Made by a program: the position numbers and the translations under genes. The notes below the pieces were generated by a model. It saw only the letters and a program-made list of their open reading frames with translations. It did not search any database and was not told where the DNA came from. From Hyperoodon ampullatus (Eukaryota; Chordata; Mammalia; Artiodactyla; Ziphiidae), in assembly GCA_949752795.1 (NCBI GenBank), contig CATKHW010000062.1, forward strand, positions 558,001 to 622,000: a stretch of DNA of 64,000 nt, written 5' to 3'. Below are positions 38,164-50,328 of the stretch, piece after piece. How positions within the stretch are numbered: position 1 is the first letter of the stretch; every line of letters begins with the position of its first letter.

Positions 38164-39899
38164 TATTCAGGAGAAAACGCATACGCCCTTTTTGGCCAAG
38201 CAAGCAAGCGGGAAATGCAAATCTGCACTACAAAGAAGTATCACTTCCCACCGGTCAAAAGGGACATCCACAAAATGTGTAAAAACCAGAAAGGCAAGAC
38301 AGGCCCTGGAGAACAGGGAGCCTTGTTATGCTGATGGGCGGGATGTAAATTGCCAACTGCCTCTCTGGAGGAGTGCATTGTGTTCCCTAAAACAAGTAAG
38401 GAACAGAGCTACCGAGCCAAGGGCACTTCCAGTCTAGGGAATATACCTTGGGAAAACTGAAAATCAATAAGACAGAGCCACCCCAAAATTTAGGGCTGCA
38501 CTGCTTACAAGGACCTCACTTGGGTACACCTTAAATATCCCAGGAAATATAAAAATGGTTCAAAAAATTGTGGTACTTACGTACGATGGAATATCCCTCA
38601 GCCATGAAATCAATGTCATAAGACCAGTAGCAGCAAAATGGGTAGATTCAGGTACGATGATTCTAAGTGAAATAAGTCACAGAGAAAGAAACTTATCATA
38701 AGATATCACTTATGAAGATCCTGTAAACATGGCTACACTTGAACTGAGTTAGGAAAGAGAACAGTGTCTCACATTTAGAAAACACTCTTATGCCTGCTTA
38801 AGGGGGAAGGAGAGGTGGGGTGATGCATAAACCCAGAGTTTGATATAAGCACAGGTACCGTTCCAAAAACCAACTATGGAATAGACAAGACCTACACCTT
38901 CCTCAGTGAAAGGGACTCAAAACCCCATATTTCCCGCAGAGGAATATATCTGACTGGTAAGAATCTTAAAACCTATGTATTGATATGTCTCTGTAAGGGA
39001 ATCAAGTGTGTCTAGACTGGCATAAACATGGCAGCGAGAATCAGCTCAAACCCACTATAAAAAGGAATTTCAAAAACAAAACAAGAAAACTGGGAAATTC
39101 TTTACAATTCCTTCAGGGTCTCTGATGAAACCTGGAATGACAATATCTACAATGACAGCTGGATGTGGCATAAGGCTGGACACTTGGGACTGAGAGGATT
39201 GGTGAGATTGGGTGAGCAAATGCAGACCCTTTAAAGCAATAATGCATGGCACCCATTCCATGGGTCCCAACACTCCAGGTTGAAGGGAATATTACAACAG
39301 TTATAACATGTACGAGAAACCTAGAGAACGGACACACAGTGAATATGAAAGGTTTCTAAAACTCAACGAATAGTCCCTCTCCTGGTGCCCCGGTTTGACT
39401 TTCCATCTGCTATACTATCAATCTCCCAACTTGGAGAGACAGCCCCTTCAACCTCCTGGTTCACACAGGTTTCCAATTTGGCAGAGGATGAAAGGGAAGA
39501 GGGAGAACCAATGAGAGAGTAGCTGTTAGGTATTTGGTCGGGCACATATCACTCTAACTTCCCGGCAGGAAGAAGAATTAACCAAAGTCTCAGCCACCCA
39601 CCGGGAACCAGTATAGGTCCTGAACCAAAATTTTGGACTTGCGGTCAGCTCACCAAAAACGAGTTGAAAAATGGAGCTCAGGGGCAGAGCAAATCACAAA
39701 CTGGCCGAGTAATAAAGGACAACTATCGTCCAAAAATCTGTTGAGGGAAGGCAATGAGGCGGACTTGAAAGCGAGGCAGAATAGCAGGAAACAGATTTCA
39801 AGGGGTACGTTGGAATCACCTTTAAAGCACAGGAAGAGGGGCACAACTTCGACAATGATGCACTTGGCCAAAAAGGGCGTATGCGTTTTCTCCTGAATA
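38164..39899 (+). repeat. Satellite monomer 13 (1736 bp)
   Basis: The non-L1 half is almost identical to those of monomers 10 and 12. The left part carries GACCTCACTTGGG near 38513 and a GGGAAATGC variant after the palindrome. It ends in a perfect palindrome (39863-39936). Confidence 0.9.
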
Positions 39900-41635
39900 T
39901 ATTCAGGAGAAAACGCATACGCCCTTTTTGGCCAAGCAAGCAAGCGGGAAATGCAAATCTGCACTACAAAGAAGTATCACTTCCCACCGGTCAAAAGGGA
40001 CATCCACAAAATGTGTAAAAACCAGAAAGGCAAGACAGGCCCTGGAGAACAGGGAGCCTTGTTATGCTGATGGGCGGGATGTAAATTGCCAACTGCCTCT
40101 CTGGAGGAGTGCATTGTGTTCCCTAAAACAAGTAAGGAACAGAGCTACCGAGCCAAGGGCACTTCCAGTCTAGGGAATATACCTTGGGAAAACTGAAAAT
40201 CAATAAGACAGAGCCACCCCAAAATTTAGGGCTGCACTGCTTACAAGGACCTCACTTGGGTACACCTTAAATATCCCAGGAAATATAAAAATGGTTCAAA
40301 AAATTGTGGTACTTACGTACGATGGAATATCCCTCAGCCATGAAATCAATGTCATAAGACCAGTAGCAGCAAAATGGGTAGATTCAGGTACGATGATTCT
40401 AAGTGAAATAAGTCACAGAGAAAGAAACTTATCATAAGATATCACTTATGAAGATCCTGTAAACATGGCTACACTTGAACTGAGTTAGGAAAGAGAACAG
40501 TGTCTCACATTTAGAAAACACTCTTATGCCTGCTTAAGGGGGAAGGAGAGGTGGGGTGATGCATAAACCCAGAGTTTGATATAAGCACAGGTACCGTTCC
40601 AAAAACCAACTATGGAATAGACAAGACTTACACCTTCCTCAGTGAAAGGGACTCAAAACCCCATATTTCCCGCAGAGGAATATATCTGACTAGTAAGAAT
40701 CTTAAAACCTATGGATTGATATGTCTCCGTAAGGGAATCAAGTGTGTCTAGACTGGCATAAACATGGCAGCGAGAATCAGCTCAAACCCACTATAAAAAG
40801 GAATTTCAAAAACAAAACAAAAAAACTGGGAAATTCTTTACAATTCCTTCAGGGTCTCTGATGAAACCTGGAATGACCCTATGTACAACGACAGCTGGAT
40901 GTGGCATAAGGCTGGACACTTGGGACTGAGGCGATTGGTGAGATTGGGTGAGCAAATGCAGACCCTTTAAAGCAATAATGCATGGCACCCATTCCATGGG
41001 TCCCAACTCTCCAGGTTGAAGGGAATATTACTACAGTTATAACATGTACAGGAAAACTAGAGAATGGACACACTGTGAATACGAAAGGTTTCTAAAACTC
41101 AACGAATAGTCCCTCTCCTGTTGCTCCGGTTTAACTTTCCATCTGCTTTACTATCAACCTCCCAACTTGGAGAGACAGCCCCTTTAACCTCCTGGTTCGC
41201 ACAGGTTGCCAATTTGGCAGAGGATGAAAGGGAACAGGGACAACCAATGAGAGAGTAGCTGTTAGGCATTTGGACGGGCACATAACACTGTAATTTCCCG
41301 GCAGGAAGAAGAATTAACCAAAATCTCAGCCACCCACCGGGAACCAGTATAGGTCCTGAACCAAAATTTTGGACTTGCGGTCAGCTCACCAAAAACGAGT
41401 TGAAAAATGGAGCTCAGGGGCACAGCAATTCACAAACTGGCCGAGTAATAAAGGACAACTATCGTCCAAAAATCTGTTGAGGGAAGGCAACGAGGCGGAC
41501 TTGAAAGCGAGGCAGAATAGCAGGAAACAGATTTCAAGAGGTACGTTGGAATCGCCTTTAAAGCACAGGAAGAGGGGCACAACTTCGACAATGATGCACT
41601 TGGCCAAAAAGGGCGTATGCGTTTTCTCCTGAATA
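39900..41635 (+). repeat. Satellite monomer 14 (1736 bp)
   Basis: The left part is like monomer 13 (GACCTCACTTGGG near 40249). The right part moves to the type seen in monomer 15 (GCGATTGGTGAGATTGGG near 40930). It ends in a perfect palindrome (41599-41672). Confidence 0.9.
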
Positions 41636-41672
41636 TATTCAGGAGAAAACGCATACGCCCTTTTTGGCCAAG
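41599..41672. repeat. 74-bp perfect palindrome at the L1/non-L1 junction (reference copy)
   Basis: Two 37-bp arms meet at GAATA|TATTC with no spacer. The left arm starts CTTGGCCAAAAAGGGCGTAT and the right arm is its exact reverse complement, ending TTTTTGGCCAAG. Every one of 27 boundaries in the array has this element. By eye it is perfect at centres 22522, 34690, 38163, 39899, 41635, 55777 and 60992. A hairpin of about 35 bp is possible in single-stranded DNA or RNA, or a cruciform in duplex DNA. The right arm and what follows appear continuous with the L1 remnant. Confidence 0.95.
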
Positions 41673-42201
41673 CAAGCAAGCGGGCAATGCAAATCTGCAC
41701 TACAAAGAAGTATCACTTCCCACCGGTCAAAAGGGACATCCACAAAATGTGTAAAAACCAGAAAGGCAAGACAGGCCCTGGAGAACAGGGAGCCTTGTTA
41801 TGCTGATGGGCGGGATGTAAATTGCCAACTGCCTCTCTGGAGGAGTGCATTCTGTTCCCTAAAACAAGTAAACAACAGAGCTACAGAGCCAAGGGCACTT
41901 CCAGTCTAGGGAATATACCTTGGGAAAACTGAAAATCAATAAGACAGAGCCACCCCAAAATTTAGGGCTGCACTGCTTACAAGGACCTCAACTTGGGTAC
42001 ACCTTAAATATCCCAGGAAATATAAAAATGGTTCAAAAAATTGTGGTACTTACGTACGATGGAATATCCATCAGCCATGAAATCAATGTCATAAGACCAG
42101 TAGCAGCAAAATGGGTGGATTCAGGTACGATGATTCTAAGTGAAATAAGTCACACAGAAAAAGAAACTTATCATAAGATATCACTTATGAAGATCCTGTA
42201 A
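41673..42201 (+). pseudogene. L1 ORF2 C-terminal remnant within the satellite monomer
   Basis: The segment lines up with the extreme 3' part of an artiodactyl/cetacean-type L1 ORF2. It has AATGCAAATC at 41686 and CACCGGTCAAAAGGGACATC at about 41721. Translation then gives CYADGRDVNCQLPLW, the start of a GIYLGK block, an MEYPSAMK block and a final ILSEISHTEKETYHKISL block ending at the stop 42199-42201. The blocks are collinear with the ORF2 C-terminus but split between frames by small indels and by a TAG before GIYLGK. No reverse transcriptase or endonuclease part is present. It is a non-functional remnant. The open frame 41920-42201 recurs in most monomers because the DNA is homogenised. Confidence 0.85.
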
Positions 42202-42546
42202 ACATGGCTACACTTGAACTGAGTTAGGAAAGAGAACAGTGTCTCACATTTAGAAAACACTCTTATGCCTGCTGAAGGGGGAAGGAGAGGTGGGGTGATG
42301 CATAAACCCAGAGTTTGATATAAGCACAGGTACCGTTCCAAAAACCAACTATGGAATAGACAAGACCTACACCTTCCTCAGTGAAAGGGACTCAAAACCC
42401 CATATTTCCCGCAGAGGAATATATCTGACTAGTAAGAATATTAAAACCTATGTATTGATATGTGTCCATAAGGGAATCAAGTGTGTCTAGACTGTCATAA
42501 ACATGGCAGCGAGAATCAGCTCAAACCCACTATAAAAAGGAATTTC
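42202..42546 (+). repeat. L1 3' UTR-derived segment of the satellite monomer
   Basis: Follows the ORF2 stop directly. The distal part aligns by eye with the usual end of ruminant/cetacean L1: AAGAAT(A/C)TTAAAACCTATGT, then GGCATAAACATGGCAGCGAG, AATCAGCTCAAACCCAC and TATAAAAAGG, before an A-rich tail. The normal L1 polyadenylation hexamer is replaced here by TATAAAAAGG. The proximal part (about 42210-42330) is less clearly L1. Confidence 0.7.
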
Positions 42547-42564
42547 AAAAACAAAACAAAAAAA
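42547..42564 (+). repeat. Remnant L1 A-rich tail
   Basis: AAAAACAAAACAAAAAAA occupies the position expected of a poly(A) tail after the L1 3' UTR. The same pattern recurs at this place in nearly every monomer. It marks the 3' end of the inserted L1, with unassigned sequence resuming at CTGGGAAATTCTTTACAATT. Confidence 0.75.
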
Positions 42565-43337
42565 CTGGGAAATTCTTTACAATTCCTTCAGGGTCTCTGA
42601 TGAACCCTGGAATGACCCTATCTACAACGACAGCTGGATGTGGCATAAGGCTGGACACTTGGGACTGAGGCGATTGGTGAGATTGGGTGAGCAAATGCAG
42701 ACCCTTTAAAGCAATAATGCATGGCACCCATTCCATGGGTCCCAACTCTCCAGGTTGAAGGGAATATTACTACAGTTATAACATGTACCGGAAAACTAGA
42801 GAACGGACACACTGTGAATACGAAAGGTTTCTAAAACTCAACGAATAGTCCCTCTCCTGGTGCTCCGGTTTAACTTTCCATCTGCTTTACTATCAACCTC
42901 CCAACTTGGAGAGACAGCCCCTTTAACCTCCTGGTTCGCACAGGTTGCCAATTTGGCAGAGGATGAAAGGGAAGAGGGAGAACCAATGAGAGAGTAGCTG
43001 TTAGGCATTTGGACGGGCACATATCACTGTAATTTCCCGGCAGGAAGAAGAATTAACCAAAGTCTCAGCCACCCACCGGGAACCAGTATAGGTCCTGAAC
43101 CAAAATTTTGGACCTGCGGTCAGCTCACCAAAAACGAGTTGTCAAATGGAGCTCAGGGGCACAGCAATTCACAAACTGGCCGAGTAATACAGGACAACTA
43201 TCATCCAAAAATCAGTTGAGGGAAGGCAACGAGGCAGACTTGAAAGCGAGGCAGAATAGCAGGAAACAGATTTCAAGAGGTACGTTGGAATCGCCTTTAA
43301 AGCACAGGAAGAGGGGCACAACTTCGACAATGATGCA
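42565..43337. repeat. Unassigned half of the satellite monomer (about 0.77 kb)
   Basis: I recognise no mobile element or gene family here on either strand. Visible items are an inverted CCAAT pentamer on the minus strand (ATTGGTT within GAACCAATGAGAGAG near 42978), several CpGs toward the right end (AACGAGGC, GAAAGCGAGG) and, in most monomers, an AATAAA (mutated here to AATACA near 43186). Minus-strand frames of up to 104 codons overlap it in many copies but have no recognisable domain, and they differ between copies by ordinary substitutions and stops. Confidence 0.6.
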
Positions 43338-43374
43338 CTTGGCCAAAAAGGGCGTATGCATTTTCTCCTGATTA

Positions 43375-45112
43375 TATTCAGGAGAAAACGCATACGCCCT
43401 TTTTGGCCAAGCAAGCAAGCGGGCAATGCAAATCTGCACTACAAAGAAGTATCACATCCCACCGGTCAAAAGGGACATCTACAAAATGTGTAAGAACCAG
43501 AAAGGCAAGACAGGCTCTGGAGAACAGGGAGCCTTGTTATGCTGATGGGCGGGATGTAAATTGCCAACTGCCTCTCTGGAGGAGTGCATTGTGTTCCCTA
43601 AAACAAGTAAAGAACAGAGCTACCGAGCCAAGGGCACTTCCAGTCTAGGGAATATACCTTGGGAAAACTGAAAATCAATAAGACAGAGCCACCCCAAAAT
43701 TTAGGGCTGCACTGCTTACAAGAACCTCAAATTGGGTACACCTTAAATATCCCAGGAAATATAAAAGTGGTTCAAAAAATTGTGGTACTTACGTACGATG
43801 GAATATCCCTCAACCATGAAATCATGTCAAAAGACCAGTAGCAGCAAAATGGGTGGATTCAGCTACGATGATTCTATGTGAAATAAGTCACAGAGAAAAA
43901 GAAACTTATCATAAGATAACACTTATGAAGATCCTGTAAACATGGCTACACTTGAAGTGAGTTAGGAAAGAGAACAGTGTCTCACATTTAGAAAACACTC
44001 TTATGCCTGCTTAAGGGGGAAGGAGAGGTGGGGTGATGCATAAAACCAGAGTTTGATATAAGCACAGGTACCGTTCCAAAAACCAACTATGGAATAGACA
44101 AGACCTACACCTTCCTCAGTGAAAGGGACTCAAAACCCCATATTTCCCGCAGAGGAATATATCTGACTAGTAAGAATCTTAAAACCTATGTATTGATATG
44201 TCTTCATAAGGGAATCAAGTGTGTCTAGACTGGCATAAACATGGCAGCGAGAATCAGCTCAAACCCACTATAAAAAGGAATTTCAAAAACAAAACAAAAA
44301 AACTGGGAAATTCTTTACAATTCCTTCAGGGTCTCTGATGAAACCTGGAATGACCCTATCTACAACGACAGCTGGATGTGGCATAAGACAGGACACTTGG
44401 GACTGAGAGTATTGCTGAGATTGGGTGAGCAAATGCAGACCCCTTAAAGTAATAATGCATGGCACCCATTCCATGGGTCCCAACTCTCCAGGTTGAAGGG
44501 AATATTACTACAGTTATAACAGGTACCGGAAACCTAGAGAACGGACACACTGTGAATACAAAAGGTTTCTAAAACTCAACGAATAGTCCCTCTCCTGGCG
44601 CTCCTGTTTGACTTTCCATCTGCTTTACTATCAGCCTCCCAACTTGGAGAGACAGCCCCTTTAACCTCCTGGTTCGCACACGTTTCCAATTTGGCAGAGG
44701 ATGAAAGGGAAGAGGGAGAACCAATGAGAGAGTAGCTGTTAGGCATTTGGACGGGCACATATCACTGTAATTTCCCGGCAGGAAGAAGAATTAACCAAAG
44801 TCTCAGCCACCCACCGGGAACCAGTATAGGTCCTGAACCAAAATTTTGGACTTGCGGTCAGCTCACCAAAAAGGAGTTGAAAAATGGAGCTCAGGGGCAC
44901 AGCAATTCACAAACTGGCCGAGTAATAAAGGACAACTATCGTAAAAAAATCTGTTGAGGGAAGGCAACGAGGCGGACTTGAAAGCGAGGCAGAATAGCAG
45001 GAAACAGATTTCAAGAGGTACATTGGAATCGCCTTTAAAGCACAGGAAGAGGGGCACAGCTTCGACAATGAGGCACTTTGCCAAAAAGGGCGTATGCGTT
45101 TTCTCCTGAATA
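43375..45112 (+). repeat. Satellite monomer 16 (1738 bp)
   Basis: Carries AACCATGAAATCATGTC near 43812, a 1-bp deletion that shortens the ORF2-derived frame (stops at 43841). It also has ATTCTATGTGAAATAAG near 43872 and TTAAAGTAATAATGC near 44444. The same three variants recur in monomer 25, nine monomers away. The palindrome at its right end has one mismatch. Confidence 0.9.
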
Positions 45113-46852
45113 TATTCAGGAGAAAACGCATACGCCCTTTTTGGCCAAGCAAGCAAGCGGGCAATGCAAATCTGCACTACAAAGAAGTATCACTTCCCAC
45201 CGGTCAAAAGGGACATCCACAAAATGTGTAAAAACCAGAAAGGCAAGACAGGCTCTGGAGAAGAGGGAGCCTTGTTATGCTGATGGGCGGGATGTAAATT
45301 GCCAACTGTCTCTCTGGAGGAGTGCATTGTGTTCCCTAAAACAAGTAAACAACAGAGCTACAGAGCCAAGGGCACTTCCAGTCTAGGGAATATACCTTGG
45401 GAAAACTGAAAATCAATAAGACAGAGCCACCCCAAAATTGAGGGCTGCACTGCTTACAAGGACCTCAACTTGGGTACACCTTAAATATCCCAGGAAATAT
45501 AAAAATGGTTCAAAAAATTGTGGTACTTATGTACGATGGAATATCCCTCAGCCATGAAATCAATGTCATAAGACCAGTAGCAGCAAAATGGGTGGATTCA
45601 GGTACGATGGTTCTAAGTGAAATAAGTCACACAGAAAAAAAAAACTTATCATAAGATATCACTAATGAAGATCCTGTAAACATGGCTACACTTGAACTGA
45701 GTTAGAAAAGAGAACAGTGTCTCACATTTAGAAAACACTCTTATGCCTGCTTAAGGGGGAAGGAGAGGTGGGGTGATGCATAAAACCAGAGTTTGATATA
45801 AGCACAGGTACCGTTCCAGAAATCAACTATGGAATAGACAAGACCTATACCTTCCTCAGTGAAAGGGACGCAAAACCCCATATTTCCCACAGAGGAATAT
45901 ATCTGACTAGTAAGAATCTTAAAACTTATGTATTGATATGTCTCCGTAAGGGAATCAAGTGTGTCTAGACTGGCATAAACATGGCAGCAAGAATCAGCTC
46001 AAACCCACTATAAAAAGGAATTTCAAAAACAAAACAAAAAAACTGGGAAATTCTTTACAATTCCTTAAGGGTCTCTGATGAAACCTGGAATGACCCTATC
46101 TACAACGACAGCTGGATGTGGCATAATGCTAGTCCCTTGGGACTGAGAGGATTGGTGAGATTGGGTGAGTAAATGTAGACCCTTTAAAGCAATAATGCAT
46201 GGCACCCATTAAATGGGTCCCAACTCTCCAGGTTGAAGGGAATATTACTACAGTTATAACATGTACGGGAAACCTAGGGAACGGACACACTGTGAATACG
46301 AAAGGTTTCTAAAACTCAACGAATAGTCCCTCCCCTGATGCTCCGGTTTGACTTTCCATCTGCTGTACTATCAATCTCCCAACTTGGAGAGACAGCCCCT
46401 TTAACCTCCTGGTTCGCACAGGTTTCCAATTTGGCAGAGGATGAAAGGGAAGAGTGAGAACCAATGAGAGAGTAGCTGTTAGGCATTTGGACGGGCCCAT
46501 ATCACTCTAACTTCCCGGCAGGAAGAGGAATTAACCAAAGTCTCAGCCCCGCACCGGGAACCAGTATAGGTCCTGAACCAAAATTTTGGACTTGCGGTCA
46601 GCTCACCAAAAACGAGTTGAAAAATGGAGCTCAGGGGCACAGCAATTCAGAAACTGGCCGAGTAATAAAGGACAACTATCGTCCAAAAATCTGTTGAGGG
46701 AAGGCAACGAGGCGGACTTGAAAGCGAGGCAGAATAGCAGGAAACAGATTTCAAGAGGTACGTTGGAATCGCCTTTAAAGCACAGGAAGAGGGGCACAAC
46801 TTCGACAATGATGCACTTGGCCAAAAAGGGCGTTTGCGTTTTCTCCTGAATA
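45113..46852 (+). repeat. Satellite monomer 17 (1740 bp)
   Basis: Longest non-interrupted monomer. It has an expanded A-run (CAGAAAAAAAAAACTTATC near 45632), ACTAATGAAG near 45661, ATTAAATGGGTCCC near 46208 and CCTTAAGGGTCTC near 46063. The right-end palindrome has one mismatch (CGTTTGCG). Confidence 0.9.
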
Positions 46853-48589
46853 TATTCAGGAGAAAACGCATACGCCCTTTTTGGCCAAGCAAGCAAGCGG
46901 GCAATGCAAATCTGCACTACAAAGAAGTATCACTTCCCCCCGGTCAAAAGGGACATCCACAAAATGTGTAAAAACCAGAAAGGCAAGACAGGCCCTGGAG
47001 AACAGGGAGCCTTGTTATGCTGATGGGCGGGATGTAAATTGGCAACTGCCTCTCTGGAGGAGTACATTGTGTTCCCTAAAACAAGTAAAGAACATGCTAC
47101 AGAGCCAAGGGCACTTCCAGTCTAGGGAATATACCTTGGGAAAACTGAAAATCAATAAGACACAGCCACCCCAAAATTTAGGGCTGCACTGCTTACAAGG
47201 ACCTCAACTTGGGTACACCTTAAATATCCCAGGAAATATAAAAATGGTTCAAAAAATTGTGGTACTTACGTACGATGGAATATCCCTCAGCAATGAAATC
47301 AATGTCATAAGACCAGTAGCAGCAAAATGGTTGGATTCAGGTACGATGGTTCTAAGTGAAATAAGTCACACAGAAAAAGAAACTTATCATAAGATATCAC
47401 TTAAGAAGAACCTGTAAACATGGCTACACTTGAACTGAGTTAGGAAAGAGAACAGTGTCTCACATTTAGAAAACACTCTTATGCCTGCTTAAGTGGGAAG
47501 GAGAGGTGGGGTGATGCATAAAACCAGAGTTTGATATAAGCACAGGTACCGTTCCAAAAACCAACTATGGAATAGACAAGACCTACACCTTCCTCAGTGA
47601 AAGGGACTCAAAACCCCATATTTCCCGCAGAGGAATATATCTGACTAGTAAGAATCTTAGAACCTATGTATTGATATGTCTCCGTAAGGGAATCAAGTGT
47701 GTCTAGACGGGCATAAACATGGCAGCGAGAATCACCTCAAACCCAGTATAAAAAGGAATTTCAAAAACAAAACAAAAAAACTGGGAAATTCTTTACAATT
47801 CCTTCAGGGTCTCTGATGAAACCTGGAATGAACCGTTCTACGACGACAGCTGGAGGTGGCATAAGGAGGGACACTTGGGACTGAGACGATTGGTGAGATT
47901 GGGTGAGCAAATGCAGACCCTTTAAACCAATAACTCATGGCACCCATTCCATGGGTCCCAACTCTCCAGGTTGAGGGGAATATTACTACAGCTATAACAT
48001 GTACGGGAATCCTAGAGAACAGACCCACTGTGAATACGAAAGGTTTCTAAAACTCAACGAATAGTCCCTCTCCTGTTGCTCCAGTTTGACTTTCCATCTG
48101 CTTTACTATCAACCTCCCAACTTGGAGAGAAAGCCCCTTTAAGCTCCTGGTTCGCACAGGTTGCCAATTTGCCAGAGGATGAAAGGGAAGAGGGAGAACC
48201 AATGAGAGAGTAGCTGTTAGGCATTTGGACGGGCACATATCACTGTAATTTCCCGGCAGGAAGAAGAATTAACCAAAGTCTCAGCCACCCACCGGCAACC
48301 AGTATAGGTCCTGAACCCAAATTTTGGACTTGCGGTCAGCTCACCAAAAACGAGTTGAAAAATGGAGCTCAGGGGCACAGCAATTCACAAACTGGCCGAG
48401 TAATAAAGGACAACTATCATCCAAAAATCAGTTGAGGGAAGGCAACGAGGCGGACTTGAAAGCGAGGCAGAATAGCAGGAAACAGATTTCAAGAGGTACG
48501 TTGGAATCACCTTTAAAGCACAGGAAGAGTGGCACAACTTCGACAATGATGCACTTGGCCAAAAGGGCGTATGCTTTTTCTCCTGAATA
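46853..48589 (+). repeat. Satellite monomer 18 (1737 bp, alpha type)
   Basis: An indel near 47093 (GAACATGCTACAG instead of GAACAGAGCTACAG) joins ORF2-derived blocks into one frame of 178 codons (46881-47417). This is a chance event, not restoration of a gene. It first shows the alpha markers: GAACCGTTCTAC near 47829, GAACAGACCCACTG near 48018, GAGAAAGCCCC near 48127, and ATGCTTTTTCTCC at the palindrome. Confidence 0.88.
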
Positions 48590-50328
48590 TATTCAGGAGA
48601 AAACGCATATGCCCTTTTTGGCCAAGCAAGCAAGCGGGCAATGCAAATCTGCACTACAAAGAAGTATCACTTCCCACCGGTCAAAAGGGACATCCTCAAA
48701 ATGTGTAAAAACCAGAAAGGCAAGACAGGCCCTGGAGAACAGGGAGCCTTGTTATGCTGATGGGCCGGAAGTAAATTGCCAACTGCCTCTCTGGAGGAGT
48801 ACATTGTTTTCCCTAAAACAAGTAAACAACAGAGCTACAGAGCCAAGGGCACTTCCAGTCTAGGGAATGTACCTTGGGAAAACTGAAAATCAATAAGACA
48901 GAGCCACCCCAAAATTTAGGTCTGCACTGCTTACAAGGACCTCAACTTGGGTACACCTTAAATATCCCAGGAAATATAAAAATGGTTCAAAAAATTGTGG
49001 TACTTACGTACGATGGAATATCCCTCAGCCATGAAATCAATGTCATAAGACCAGTAGCAGCAAAATGGGTGGATTCAGGTACGATGATTCTAAGTGAAAT
49101 AAGTCACAGAGAAAAAGAAACTTATCATAAGATATCACTTATGAAGATTCTGTAAACATGGCTACACTTGAACTGAGTTAGGAAAGAGAACAGTGTCTCA
49201 CATTTAGAAAACACTCTTATACCTGCTTAAGGGGGAAGGAGAGGTGGGGTGATGCATAAAACCAGAGTTTGATACAAGCACAGTTACCGTTCCAAAAACC
49301 AACTATGGAATAGACAAGACCTACACCTTCCTCAGTGAAAGGGACTCAAAACCCCATATTTCGCGCAGAGGAATATATCTGACTAGTAAGAATCTTAAAA
49401 CCTATGTATTGATATGTCTCCGTAAGGGAATCAAGTGTGTCTAGACTGGCATAAACATGGCAGCGAGAATCAGCTCAAACTCACTATAAAAAGGAATTTC
49501 AAAAACAAAACAAAAAAACTGAGAAATTCTTTACAATTCCTTCAGGGTCTCTGATGAAACCTGGAATGACCCTATGAACAACGACAGCTGGATGAGGCAT
49601 AAGGCTGGACACTTGGGACTGAGAGGATTGGTGAGATTGGGTGAGCAAATGCAGACCCTTTAAAGCAATAATGCATGGCACCCATTCCATGGGTCCCAAC
49701 TCTCCAGGTTGAAGGGAATATTACTAAAGTTATAACATGTACGGGAAACCTAGAGAATGGACACACTGTGAATACGAAAGGTTTCTAAAACTCAACGAAT
49801 AGTCCCTCTCCTGGTGCTCCGGTTTGACTTTCCATCTGCTTTACTATCAACCTCTCAACTTGGAGAGACAGCCCCTTTAACCTCCTGGTTCGCACAGGTT
49901 GCCAATTTGGCAGAGGATGAAAGGGAAGATGGAGATCCAATGAGAGTGTAGCTGTTAGGCATTTGGACGGGCAAATATCACTCTAACTTCCGGGCACGAA
50001 GAAGAATTAACCAAAGTCTCAGCCACCCACCGGGAACCAGCATAGGTACTGAACCAAAATTTTGGACCTGCGGTCAGCTCACCAAAAACGAGTTGAATAA
50101 TGGAGATCAGGGGCACAGCAACACACAAACTGGCCAAGTAAAAAAGGACAACTATCGTCCAAAAATCTATTGAGGGAAGGCAACGACGCGGACTTGAATG
50201 CGAGGCAGAATAGCAGGAAACAGATTTCAAGAGGTACGTTGGAATCGCCTTTAAAGCACAGGGAGAGGGGCACAACTTCGACAATGATGCACTTGGCCAA
50301 AAAGGGTGTATGCGTTTTCTCCTGAATA
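48590..50328 (+). repeat. Satellite monomer 19 (1739 bp, beta type)
   Basis: Beta markers: GGGCCGGAAGTAAATT near 48764, GATACAAGCACAGTTACCG near 49271, CCTATGAACAACGACAGC near 49570, CTCTCAACTTGGAGAGACAG near 49852, and GAATAATGGAGATCAGGGG near 50095. Together with monomer 18 it forms a 3.48-kb dimer unit that recurs to the right. Confidence 0.88.

Larger units (their letters stand above)
41636..43374 (+). repeat. Satellite monomer 15 (1739 bp), used here as the reference monomer
   Basis: Chosen for dissection because it starts at a perfect palindrome and keeps the long ORF2-derived frame. Order: L1 ORF2 remnant (to 42201), L1 3' UTR (42202-42546), A-rich tail (42547-42564), unassigned half (42565-43337), next palindrome (43338-43411, two mismatches). 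Confidence 0.92.
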
